64,000 nucleotides of DNA from Nitrobacter sp039808345. GTDB lineage: Bacteria > Pseudomonadota > Alphaproteobacteria > Rhizobiales > Xanthobacteraceae. Below the pieces are notes generated by a model that saw only the letters and a program-made list of their open reading frames with translations, searched no databases and was not told the origin of the DNA. The DNA is taken from the NCBI RefSeq assembly GCF_047824785.1, contig NZ_CP181167.1:744001-808000 (forward strand), read 5' to 3'. The position numbers and the translations under genes are program-made. Positions 8,684-17,001 of the stretch are shown piece by piece; within the stretch, counting starts at the first letter, position 1; each line of letters starts with the position of its first letter.

Positions 8684-9445
8684 AGCCTTGATAGGGGACG
8701 ATGTGAGATGAGCGCGTGCGACTGCGTTGCCGCATGAAGCATGTCATCAAGTTCGACCCGGGATGATGCCGACTCGCGTGAGGAAAGCGCGTCAAAGCAA
8801 CAAATCCCGAGCCTCGCTTCGGATGTACCCCGCCCCACCGGCGTGGTGGACGGAGCGTGACTGCCTCTCATAAAGAGTTACGAAGAAGTTAAGAACGATC
8901 GGATCCCCGAGCGTTCTTACCTTCGCACGCATTTCAGCCGCCGGTCGGAGAAATATCCCTGAGCGGGCATTTGCGGCGGGGGTTGCTGTAGAATGTTACC
9001 CGCGCGCGAAGTGCCTTGTGAAGGAGCGCCTCGGTCTGTTCATTGCTGGTCCGCTCGGGGAAGCCGCTCTGTAATCCGCCGGTCGGCGCAAGTCGGCGCT
9101 CCCGCGGTAACGACGCGACGCGAAATATTGACCTGATAAGAAACGGAGATGGAGGATATCGAGCGTGCTTCGAAGAAGTGATATGCGTGATCGCGGCTCG
9201 CGTGATATTTGTCATCTATGACCGGCGCGACAACCGGATCGACTGACTTCGTCAGTTTACGCTGCACCGCAGCTAACATGAAAGGTAAAACTCGCGCGAA
9301 CTTGAGTGATGATTGATAGCGCAACGCGCGGCTTTCATATTATATTATTGTCGTGAACTTGTTCTTAAGTTGAGATTTTCATTTGATTCTGGTCATTGTT
9401 TAGGCGCTTCGTTCTCTGTCATCGAAGCCATATTCAGGTAGGAAG
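8684..9445. other. Long non-coding region with degraded repeat
   Basis: A 762-base gap with no convincing gene. A decayed copy of the composite repeat lies at about 8736–8830 (GAAGCATGTC, GACTCGCGTGAGGAAAGCGC, GCCTCGCTTC). A small hairpin ACTGAC-TTC-GTCAGT is at 9242–9256. Sequence near 9330–9400 is AT-rich and probably contains the promoter of the next gene. Short ORFs here have random-looking composition. Confidence 0.5.
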
Positions 9446-9841
9446 ATGAAGAAGCACTCGCGGGAGGAAATTCTTTCGAAGCTTGCCCGGGCGGATGAAC
9501 TCGCTCGCGCCGGCAATTCCCAGGTCGACGTCTGCAAGGCGCTTGGTGTGAGCGTCATGACGCTTCATCGGTGGAGGAAATTGCCTCTGCCGAGGCAGGA
9601 AGCGGATATTCCTCAGGACAATGCGGGAGAAGGGGCGGTATCCGTCAAGCCTCCGGCGACGGATCAGATGCGTCACGTTCTGGAGGAACTCAAGCTCGAG
9701 AACCAGCGGCTTCGTAAGATTGTCACGGATCTCCTGCTTGAGAAAATGAGGCTCGAGGAAGCTGCTGTTTCTGCATCGCCTCCCCAGTCGGAGACGCAAG
9801 GTGTGATCCAGGCCCTGCTCGGTCCCGCCAATTCCAGATAG
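9446..9841 (+). CDS. Orphan IS3-OrfA-like helix-turn-helix protein
   Basis: A 131-aa protein. Residues 3–45 (KHSREEILSKLARADELARAG, VCKALGVSVMTLHRWRK) are a helix-turn-helix like that of IS3-family OrfA transposase subunits. Residues about 75–108 form a leucine-zipper-like helix (LEELKLENQRLRKIVTDLLLEKMRLEEA), which is also OrfA-like. No OrfB catalytic (DDE) ORF follows and no terminal inverted repeats were seen, so this is not an intact insertion sequence. It could be an IS remnant or a domesticated DNA-binding regulator of the neighbouring secretion genes. AGGTAGGAAG directly precedes the ATG. Confidence 0.75.
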   Translation: MKKHSREEILSKLARADELARAGNSQVDVCKALGVSVMTLHRWRKLPLPRQEADIPQDNAGEGAVSVKPPATDQMRHVLEELKLENQRLRKIVTDLLLEKMRLEEAAVSASPPQSETQGVIQALLGPANSR

Positions 9842-9934
9842 CCGCTCTCATGATTTCCCGGAAGAGGCAGAGATCCCGGAGAGACAAGAAATGGTCTCGC
9901 GGCGGGCGCGGACGTCGCCCCATTGGACGCCGCC

Positions 9935-10594
9935 CTATTCCTCGAGTTCGATCCGTTCGATCGCGTCTGCGAGTTCCTGGATTTCCTGATCGGCGGTATC
10001 TCCGGGCATGAAGCTCGCTACCGACTGACCGCTGGTGAAACAACGAACGAATGCGGCGCGGCTGGCGATCGGCGGGCCAACCGCTTCACCGAATGTGCTT
10101 AACTCATCAAGCAATTGTCTTCCTTCAAGCGTGCGGCGGTCGAGTCTGTTCGGCACCAGGATCACCTTGATTCGATCCCGGCGGCGCTCGCGTGCGGCGT
10201 CAATGATCGCAAGCGTCTGAAGCGTCGCGTCGAGGTCGAGGCCGGACGGGGTGCAGGGTACCAGGATCAGGTTAGCCACGGCGATCGAGGCTCCCATTTC
10301 CCGTGCGTTGGGGGCGGTGTCGATGATGACAATTCCGGCTTCAATACTGCGCACTTCCTGGGCCCAGGCGGGGACCGACGTCTGCTCCAGCGCCATTTCA
10401 TAGACAGGGAATTCGAGATTGCCAGGCTCCGCCCACTGTGAGGCGGAACGCTGGGGGTCGCTGTCGACAAGCGCAACCTCATGTCCGCGGCGCGCGAGCG
10501 CGGCGGCGACACAGATAGCGATCGTGGTTTTGCCGACACCGCCTTTGCGCTGAGTAACGGTGATGATTCTCCGTCTCAGCCGGGGAGAACTCAT
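9935..10594 (-). CDS. ParA/MinD-family ATPase, orphan
   Basis: About 219 aa. It opens with a deviant Walker A motif KGGVGKT (residues 17–23, after strand RRIITVTQR), then VDSDPQRSASQWA (the switch I aspartate) and VIIDTAPNA (Walker B region). These are typical ParA/Soj ATPases that segregate DNA or position protein complexes. No parB, parS-like repeats or replication gene lie alongside, so a plasmid-partition role is unsupported. The neighbours suggest it may position a surface or secretion structure, but that is speculation. Start at 10594 is chosen because homology begins there; an upstream in-frame ATG at 10639 adds 15 unconserved residues. Confidence 0.88.
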   Translation of the reverse strand: MSSPRLRRRIITVTQRKGGVGKTTIAICVAAALARRGHEVALVDSDPQRSASQWAEPGNLEFPVYEMALEQTSVPAWAQEVRSIEAGIVIIDTAPNAREMGASIAVANLILVPCTPSGLDLDATLQTLAIIDAARERRRDRIKVILVPNRLDRRTLEGRQLLDELSTFGEAVGPPIASRAAFVRCFTSGQSVASFMPGDTADQEIQELADAIERIELEE

Positions 10595-11056
10595 GCGAGC
10601 GCCACGATAACAGATCCTCACATTTTCTGATATTAGCATCCGCGAACGTTACCATCGTTTGGCAGGTCGTTACAATTGGATGTGAGGTGAGGTCTTCCTT
10701 ACGTTTTCCGCATGTCTGCTTCACGATTTCGGCGGGAATGGGGTCGAAATGGGGTGGAATCGGCCGGAAATCCCAGCGCCGAGCACGCATGGCGGCCAGG
10801 AGGCGATCCCCGCCCAATGTTAAATTAAGGGAGCGTAACTTGACGCTTGACTTTGGTGCTGCGGTGCCACTAACATGAAATTAACAATCCAGGGCTTGCG
10901 TAACACTTATATGTTATAAGCAAGGCTCGGATTTGGCACAAAGTCTAGCACCTTCGAATTGCAGCATGCGGTGTCGATTGGCGTCGACCGGTCATACCTG
11001 CTTTCGCATGTCTCTTGAAGAATTCAGTCTCTTAAAGAATCCAGCTAGAGGGCGCC
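10595..11056. promoter_or_regulatory. Upstream region of the RTX gene
   Basis: No gene supported. TAACACTTATATGTTA at 10901–10916 is an inverted repeat (TAACA-N6-TGTTA) in an AT-rich segment about 140 bases before the RTX start. It overlaps a second dyad, CTTATA-TGT-TATAAG. It could be an operator or part of the RTX promoter. Confidence 0.4.
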
Positions 11057-12229
11057 ATGGCCGTTTCCTACCTGACGAAGACCGAGCTAGGCGAGTTTTT
11101 TCATAGTAACGGGAACATCGAGGCGGGCGTGCGATCAGCGTTGATCGATTCGCTCGAGCAAAGCGGTGTGTTCAACGATGACGACAATAGTGCGAGGGGA
11201 TGGCTTCAGTCCGGGCCGTTTCCAGGCGGAGAGGTTCCGCCTGTCGTCCAGATTCTAGGCATATCCAACTCGACGAATGTCGAGACGAATCCCAACCTGA
11301 AAGCGATCGTGCTGGATGATCACAGCGCCAGGCTTGACGTGACCGGAGGGGATAACGACGTCTTTGTCGCCGCAGGCAAAGGGCATGACACGATCAACCT
11401 GAATGATAGCGGCAACGATACGGTCTACGGCGGCAGCGGCAACGATGTGATCCGGGCGAGCGAAGGTGATAACCTGCTGTTCGGCGGGGCCGGCAATGAC
11501 AGCATTTACGGCGGTACCGGCAACGATACGCTGGATGGAGGTGCTGGTAATGACCTCCTGGTGTCCGGTGGTGCGCGGGCTGCGGGCAGTGGCGGCGACG
11601 CGCGCATTGCCAGTGCGGACGACAGTGCCTTCGGCGCCGCTGGCCGCGGGCATGACCATGGCGGCGGTCGTGGAGATGACCGTGGATGGGGCCGCGGAGA
11701 TGATCATGGCGGCGGTCGTGGAGATGGCCGTGGATGGGGTCGCGGAGATGATCACGGTGGCGGTCGCGGCGGTGACCGTGGATGGGGTCGTGGAGATGAT
11801 CATGGTGGCGGAGGTAGCGGCGACCATGGTGGCGGCGGCGAGATAGAAGGACACAGCACGCTTATAGGTGGCGCCGGCAATGATACGCTGGTGGGCGTGC
11901 AGGGCGATGTGCTGCAGGGTGGTGCGGGCAACGATCAGTTTACGCTGCTGTCGGGTGATGGGAATGCCAGTTCCACGCTGTACGGCGGTGGCGGCGATGA
12001 CACCTTCCGGGTCGAGGCGCGCAGCGGCAGCGATACCATCTTCGGCGGCAACGGTAACGACACGGCCGAATTCGTTGGTCGCTCGTTCTTCGATGTCGCC
12101 AAAATCGATGTCGATGCGAGCACCTCGACCTATACGCTGCACTTCAGCGATGAACAGAGCGTCGCGGTCAATGGCGTTGAGGAACTGCATTTCAGCGACC
12201 AGATCGTCACCCTGCCGAAGCTCTCGTAG
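11057..12229 (+). CDS. RTX calcium-binding protein, probable type I secretion substrate
   Basis: A 390-aa protein with no classical signal peptide. About eight GGxGNDxLx/GGxGNDxIx nonapeptides occur in two blocks (about residues 125–172 and 275–345). They are known to form a calcium-binding parallel beta roll in proteins exported by type I systems. Between the blocks lies a low-complexity Gly/Arg/Asp/His segment with three 16-residue repeats of the form HGGGRGDDRGWGRGDD plus a partial fourth. The C-terminus ends in a beta-rich region (YTLHFSDEQSVAVNGVEELHFSD) of the sort that often carries the secretion signal. No enzymatic domain is recognised; it may be a surface or matrix protein. A T1SS ABC/HlyD pair 1.2 kb downstream is the likely exporter. 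Confidence 0.9.
   Translation: MAVSYLTKTELGEFFHSNGNIEAGVRSALIDSLEQSGVFNDDDNSARGWLQSGPFPGGEVPPVVQILGISNSTNVETNPNLKAIVLDDHSARLDVTGGDNDVFVAAGKGHDTINLNDSGNDTVYGGSGNDVIRASEGDNLLFGGAGNDSIYGGTGNDTLDGGAGNDLLVSGGARAAGSGGDARIASADDSAFGAAGRGHDHGGGRGDDRGWGRGDDHGGGRGDGRGWGRGDDHGGGRGGDRGWGRGDDHGGGGSGDHGGGGEIEGHSTLIGGAGNDTLVGVQGDVLQGGAGNDQFTLLSGDGNASSTLYGGGGDDTFRVEARSGSDTIFGGNGNDTAEFVGRSFFDVAKIDVDASTSTYTLHFSDEQSVAVNGVEELHFSDQIVTLPKLS
11657..11836 (+). repeat. 48-bp tandem repeat inside the RTX gene
   Basis: Three full 48-bp units start at 11657, 11705 and 11753, with a partial unit from 11801. They encode HGGGRG(D/G)(D/G)RGWGRGDD. The unit is an exact multiple of three, so copy-number change would keep the reading frame. 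Confidence 0.92.
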
Positions 12230-12251
12230 TCCGGGGCAGAAGGACAGGATT

Positions 12252-12283
12252 GTTAAAGCCCCGCTTCGGCGGGGCTTTTGCTT
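12252..12283 (+). terminator. Rho-independent terminator after the RTX gene
   Basis: AAAGCCCCGC-TTC-GGCGGGGCTTTT forms a strong stem-loop with a following T-rich tail, about 25 bases past the stop codon. It indicates that the RTX gene is a single transcription unit separate from its exporter. Confidence 0.9.
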
Positions 12284-12424
12284 TTGTGATGCAAAGATTG
12301 GCCGGGCGAAGCCACTTTCGTGCCTTTGTGAAGCCACATCGATAGGGTCATGGTCCGGGGTCGCCGGAGCGATAGGTTCGATCTTGTTTTCCGATAGCTC
12401 CGATCGGGCACCCAGGAGCCGATA

Positions 12425-13051
12425 TTGAACCCGGATATCAAGCGCTTGCTCAACGCGGGCTCAGGCCCCGGATCCGCCAGGCGAATCGCCCGGCTGGTTC
12501 AGGAGCGAGGACTGGAGGAATTGCGCTTTGATATCGACCCGAACGTTAAACCTCACGTCGTAGGTTCCATCCTCGAACTGGAAACGTCGTTCGCGCCGCA
12601 ATCGTTCGACGTGATATGGTCGTCGCATGTTCTTGAGCATCTCTATGCCCACGAGATATTTCCCACCCTGCGCCAGTTCCATCGGGTTCTAAAACCTGAC
12701 GGCTTCGCCCTGATCATGAGCCCTGACGTTACGGCGGTGGCTCATTTTATCGTCGAGCAAGGCATAGCGGCCGTCGCCTATCATTCGCCGGCCGGTCCGA
12801 TCCGGCCGCTCGACATGCTCTACGGTCATTCCCGGGCGATCGAGGAAGGGCACGTTCATATGGCTCACCGCACCGGATTTACCGCGGAGAGGCTCGGCAA
12901 TCTGTTGTTGACGGCCGGCTTTCCCACCGTGTCGGTGGCGATGCAGAATTTCGAGGTCTGCGCGCTCGCCTTGATGCCCGAGGCTGATGATGCAGCCATC
13001 AAGAACGGGTTGTTGGCAAGCGGCTTCAACTTTCAGGAACCGGCGGGTTAG
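12425..13051 (+). CDS. SAM-dependent methyltransferase (type 11-like)
   Basis: A 208-aa class I methyltransferase. The SAM-binding beginning is LLNAGSGPG (residues 8–16), then LRFDIDPNVKPHVVGSI, and FDVIWSSHVLEHLY with LRQFHRVLKPDGFALI gives the post-motif region characteristic of methyltransferase type 11. The substrate is unknown; the location between RTX and polysaccharide genes fits sugar or lipid methylation. It starts at TTG 12425 with AGGAG six bases upstream. A degraded composite repeat follows, and the T1SS transporter starts beyond it. Confidence 0.85.
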   Translation: MNPDIKRLLNAGSGPGSARRIARLVQERGLEELRFDIDPNVKPHVVGSILELETSFAPQSFDVIWSSHVLEHLYAHEIFPTLRQFHRVLKPDGFALIMSPDVTAVAHFIVEQGIAAVAYHSPAGPIRPLDMLYGHSRAIEEGHVHMAHRTGFTAERLGNLLLTAGFPTVSVAMQNFEVCALALMPEADDAAIKNGLLASGFNFQEPAG

Positions 13052-13430
13052 AACTTCTCCGTGTCTGATGAGCCAGAAGCGGGACTCCTAGCTTTTGATC
13101 TGACGCGCATTATTCGCGCGAACCGGTGTCTACATCTCCGGAGATCGAGCCCTGAGAACATGCTTTCGCTCGAAAGCGCTATGGAAATGCCGTGGCCCGG
13201 CCAATGCGTCGCGGACCGCAATGTTAAGCAAGGGCTTCCTGCTGCCTGATCCGGGCTCCGCAGCGCGATGAATGCGCTCGATTACCGCCCGAACGCCGCC
13301 GCCTTATCACTTTAAGATGTTCGTGTTTCCGTCACTTTCATTGTATGTAATGTTATTATTGAGTGGTCATTATCAATCTATTGATAGCAAAGATGACCTA
13401 TCATGAATTGCAACAGACAGAGCGAGATTC
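13052..13430. repeat. Degraded composite repeat and upstream region of the T1SS genes
   Basis: An inverted, diverged copy of the family at about 13069–13183 (CAGAAGCGGGACTCCTAGC, GAACCGGTGTC, GCTCGAAAGCGCT). The following 13310–13430 segment is strongly AT-rich and probably holds the promoter of the transporter operon. No gene is supported. Confidence 0.6.
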
Positions 13431-15665
13431 ATGGTCGCGCCAGCCGTCGCCGAGGATGCCGATATCGATCCCATGCCGCCGTCCGGCCTCGAGTGCCTGG
13501 TCATCATCGCCCGGCAGCACGGACTTGATCTCACCTCGACCCAGCTCACCAAGGATAATCTTCTTGCCGAAAGCGAAGTGTCTCCCGGCCAGCTGGTCCG
13601 CTGCGCCGAAAAGGTCGGCATGCGGTCGAAGCACGTCAATCTCGACTGGGACGGACTGTCTCATCTGAAAAAGGCGCTTCCGGCCATTGTCGGCCTCCGC
13701 AACGGTAGCTTCATGGTGTTGCTGGCCGTGGATGGAGACGCCAACAATACCCGTATCGCGCTGAGGGATCCGAACGCCGCGGAAGACGCGTTGCTCGTGA
13801 TCGACAGGCTTCGCTTCGAAGACATCTGGTCCGGGGATGTCATTCTGGCAAAGCGCAACTACGAAATTTCCGACGAGTCGCAGCCCTTCAGTTTCGGTCT
13901 CGTCGCGGCGCTGTTGTTTCGCGAGCGCCGTATCGTTCGGGATGTCGCGATCGCCGCGCTGGTGCTGGGCTTCCTCGGCCTCGCACCCATCATGTTCTGG
14001 CGCCTGCTGTCGGACAAGGTGATCTTCTATCACGCGTTCAACACCTTCTATGTGCTTTGTCTGGCGATGCTGGTCATTATCGCGTTCGAGGCCGTCTTCG
14101 CCTTCCTGCGGCAAGTTCTTGTTCATCGGCTGACGACCAGGCTTGACGTCAAGCTGTCTACCTACGTGTTTGAGAAAGTCCTCAATCTTCCGATCGACTA
14201 TTTCGAGCAGACTGCCGTCGGCCTCGTTGCGCGTGATATCCATGAAGTCTACCGCATCCGCTCGTTCCTGATGGGGCAGCTGTTCGGAACGATCCTGGAT
14301 TCGACGACGCTGATCTTCTTCCTCCCAGTCATGTTCTTCTTCAGCCCGATCATGACGCTGATTGTTCTGACGATATCGGCAATGATCGTCGGATGGCTCA
14401 TGCTGATGCTGCCGACCTACCGCAAGGTGTCGAATGCCGTTCTGGTCGCCGAAGGCGCTCAAGGCGCTTTTCTGGTTCAAACGCTCAACGGCATCCGAAC
14501 GGTGAAGTCGCTCGCGCTCGACGCGCGGCAGCGACATATGTGGGACGTGCTGGTTGCGCGCGTGGCCAGGGCGCGGCTTGCGGAAGGGATGACCGGAAAC
14601 GCGATCCAGGCCGTGGTGCGCCCCCTGGAGCGATTGGCGGTGAGCGGCTCTTATGCGGTCGGCGTTTATCTCGCGCTTGTAAACAGTGATCCCGTCTATA
14701 TCGGCGCGCTGTTCGCCTTCCTGATGCTGTCGCAGCGCGTGTCGGGCCCGCTGATGCAGATCGCGCAGCTGATCAATCAGTACGACGAAGCGCGTAGCGC
14801 GGTCGCTACGGTCAGCAAGCTGGTGAACCAGCCGGCCGAGGAGGGCCGCTCCGGCCACGGCGTTCGCTCGCCGATTGAAGGCAGGGTGGAGTTCTCCAAC
14901 GTTACCTTCCGGTACAAGGGGGCGGTATCGCCGTCGCTGAACGGTATTTCCTTCGAAGCGACGCCCGGAGCCACGCTCGGCGTGATGGGCAAGAGCGGTT
15001 CGGGGAAGACCACGATCACGCGACTCCTGCAACGGCTGCATTCCGACTATGACGGACTGATCAAGATCGACGGCATCGATGTTCGCGAATACGACATCGA
15101 TCACCTGCGCAGGAATGTCGGCATCGTGCTGCAGGAGAACTTTCTTTTCAGCGGCACGATTCGGGAGAATATCTGCGCGGCCGCTCCTGACGCCACTTTT
15201 GACGATATCGTCAAGGCGGCGCGGCTCGCCGGCGCGGAGGAGTTCATCGACAAGCTGCCGCGCGGCTACGAAACCTATGTCTACGAAGGATCGCCCAATC
15301 TTTCAGGAGGGCAACGGCAGCGGCTCGCGATCGCCCGCGCGCTGATCGTCGATCCACCGATTCTGATTCTCGATGAGGCCACGAGCGCGCTCGACGCCGA
15401 CAGCGAAGCCATCGTGAATGCCAACATCGCGCGGATAGCCAGCGGCCGGACGCTGATCGTCATTTCGCACCGTCTGTCGTCGCTGACCACCGCCGATGCC
15501 ATTCTCGTGCTCGATCGTGGCGTGGTCAACGATATCGGGCGGCATGAGGAGTTGCTGGCGCGGAACGATATCTACAGCTCGCTCTGGTACCAGCAGAATA
15601 CGCACCTCGCGCCGGCGGTCCGCAGTGACAAGCCGAAACTCCGGAGTCCAACCCTTGTCTCCTAG
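13431..15665 (+). CDS. Type I secretion ABC transporter with degenerate C39 domain (HlyB/PrtD-like)
   Basis: A 744-aa fused permease-ATPase. Residues about 15–140 resemble a C39 peptidase-like domain, but the catalytic Cys position appears to be Ser (PPSGLECLVIIARQHG). It is therefore probably a non-cleaving CLD, as in HlyB, that binds unfolded RTX substrate. Transmembrane helices span about 175–430 (for example VAIAALVLGFLGLAPIMFW). The ATPase domain has Walker A GKSGSGKTT (about 520–528), signature LSGGQRQR (about 623) and Walker B ILILDEATSALD. With the overlapping HlyD gene it should form the inner-membrane part of a type I exporter, with the RTX protein upstream the probable cargo. No TolC-like outer-membrane gene is nearby. 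The ATG at 13431 has no strong ribosome binding site. Confidence 0.94.
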   Translation: MVAPAVAEDADIDPMPPSGLECLVIIARQHGLDLTSTQLTKDNLLAESEVSPGQLVRCAEKVGMRSKHVNLDWDGLSHLKKALPAIVGLRNGSFMVLLAVDGDANNTRIALRDPNAAEDALLVIDRLRFEDIWSGDVILAKRNYEISDESQPFSFGLVAALLFRERRIVRDVAIAALVLGFLGLAPIMFWRLLSDKVIFYHAFNTFYVLCLAMLVIIAFEAVFAFLRQVLVHRLTTRLDVKLSTYVFEKVLNLPIDYFEQTAVGLVARDIHEVYRIRSFLMGQLFGTILDSTTLIFFLPVMFFFSPIMTLIVLTISAMIVGWLMLMLPTYRKVSNAVLVAEGAQGAFLVQTLNGIRTVKSLALDARQRHMWDVLVARVARARLAEGMTGNAIQAVVRPLERLAVSGSYAVGVYLALVNSDPVYIGALFAFLMLSQRVSGPLMQIAQLINQYDEARSAVATVSKLVNQPAEEGRSGHGVRSPIEGRVEFSNVTFRYKGAVSPSLNGISFEATPGATLGVMGKSGSGKTTITRLLQRLHSDYDGLIKIDGIDVREYDIDHLRRNVGIVLQENFLFSGTIRENICAAAPDATFDDIVKAARLAGAEEFIDKLPRGYETYVYEGSPNLSGGQRQRLAIARALIVDPPILILDEATSALDADSEAIVNANIARIASGRTLIVISHRLSSLTTADAILVLDRGVVNDIGRHEELLARNDIYSSLWYQQNTHLAPAVRSDKPKLRSPTLVS

Positions 15666-17001
15666 CCAGGCCTCGCTCGCGACCGTTCGTCAGTTCCAGT
15701 CGGAGACCGACGCTATCCGGGAGGCGGCGGAGCCGCTGGTCGCGCGCATCACCCTGTTCGTGCTTTCCGCGTTCCTGGTTTCGATCGTCGCAATTCTGTG
15801 CCTGACGCAGCTCGATCGCGTCATCACCAGCTTGAGCGGAAATATCGTCCCTGTCGGTCACGTCAATGTCCTGCAGGCGCTCGATCCATCGATCATCAAG
15901 ACGATCGACGTGCGCGAGGGCGAGCAGGTGAAGACCGGGCAACTGCTCGCGACGCTCGATGCCACTTTCACCTCGGCGGATCTGACGCAGGCGAAGCTGC
16001 AGATCGCGAGCCTGGAGGCGCAGGCGGCGCGCGATGAGGCCGAGCTGAAACAGCAGCCGCTCGTGTTTGCTGATAATCCGGATCCCGACTTCCAGAAGTA
16101 CGCCGCCTTGCAGAAGGCGCTCTATGAACAGCGCGTGGCTCAGTATCAGGCCCAGATCAACAGCTTCGAATCAAAGATCAGGGAAACCAAGGCGACGATC
16201 GAGAAGCTCCGCGCCGATGATACCCGCTATCGGCAGCGCGAAGAGATCATGGCGAAGATCGAGCAGATGCGCACGACGCTCGCCGAGCGCGGCACCGGAT
16301 CCCAGCTCAACATGTACATCTCCCAGGACGCCAGGCTGGAATTGCTGCGGACGCTGGAAAATGCCCACAACGGCCTGATCGAGGCCCAGAATACACTGGG
16401 ATCGATCACCGCCGATCGCGACGCGTTCAAGCAGCAGTGGTTTGCGCAACTGAGCCAGGACCTGGTGACGACGCGCAACAAGCTGGATGAAGCGCGGGCA
16501 ACTTATGAAAAAGCCTTCAAGCACCAGGATCTCGTGCGCTGGACGGCTGCCGAACCATCCGTGGTTCTGACGATGGCCAAGCTTTCGGTCGGATCTGTGC
16601 TCAAGCCGGGCGATCCCTTCATTACGCTCATGCCGATCGATACCAAGCTGGAAGCGGAAATCAGGATCTCGTCGCGCGATGTGGGGTTCATCCGGGCAGG
16701 GGATCCCTGCGTGATGAAGATCGACGCTTTCAACGCGGCGGAGCATGGCACGGCACATGGCACGGTACGCTGGATCAGCGAAGGCACATTCACGACCGAC
16801 GATGACGGCAAGCCGGTCGATGCCTATTACAAGGCAAGATGCTCGGTGGACACTTCCGCCTTCAAGGGCGTGCCGAGCAATTTTCGTCTGATTCCCGGCA
16901 TGACCCTGCAGGGAGACATCAACGTCGGAACCCGTTCTGTGGCGATGTATCTGCTCGGCGGAATGCTTAAAGGCATGAGCGAGGCCATGCGCGAGCCATG
17001 A
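15655..17001 (+). CDS. HlyD-family membrane fusion protein of type I secretion
   Basis: About 448 aa. One N-terminal transmembrane helix (ARITLFVLSAFLVSIVAILCL, about residues 27–47) is followed by a lipoyl-like half (PVGHVNVLQALDPSIIKTIDVREGEQVKTGQLLATLD). A long coiled-coil hairpin covers about 100–300, and the second beta-barrel half (LKPGDPFITLMPIDTKLEAEIRI) comes last. It bridges the ABC transporter to a TolC-type channel. I place the start at TTG 15655, with GGAG nine bases upstream, so it overlaps the ABC gene by 11 bases; the frame is open further upstream but without homology-like sequence. Its stop overlaps the next start as ATGA, showing tight coupling. Confidence 0.92.
   Translation: MSPSQASLATVRQFQSETDAIREAAEPLVARITLFVLSAFLVSIVAILCLTQLDRVITSLSGNIVPVGHVNVLQALDPSIIKTIDVREGEQVKTGQLLATLDATFTSADLTQAKLQIASLEAQAARDEAELKQQPLVFADNPDPDFQKYAALQKALYEQRVAQYQAQINSFESKIRETKATIEKLRADDTRYRQREEIMAKIEQMRTTLAERGTGSQLNMYISQDARLELLRTLENAHNGLIEAQNTLGSITADRDAFKQQWFAQLSQDLVTTRNKLDEARATYEKAFKHQDLVRWTAAEPSVVLTMAKLSVGSVLKPGDPFITLMPIDTKLEAEIRISSRDVGFIRAGDPCVMKIDAFNAAEHGTAHGTVRWISEGTFTTDDDGKPVDAYYKARCSVDTSAFKGVPSNFRLIPGMTLQGDINVGTRSVAMYLLGGMLKGMSEAMREP

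Noticed and set aside
9040..9324. Short ORFs on both strands in the 8.7–9.4 kb gap
   Set aside because: No ribosome binding sites, no motif and conflicting frames; composition is random-looking.
11255..12337. 360-aa minus-strand ORF opposite the RTX gene
   Set aside because: Low-complexity Ala/Thr/Ile repeats are the reverse complement of the RTX and Gly-rich repeats.
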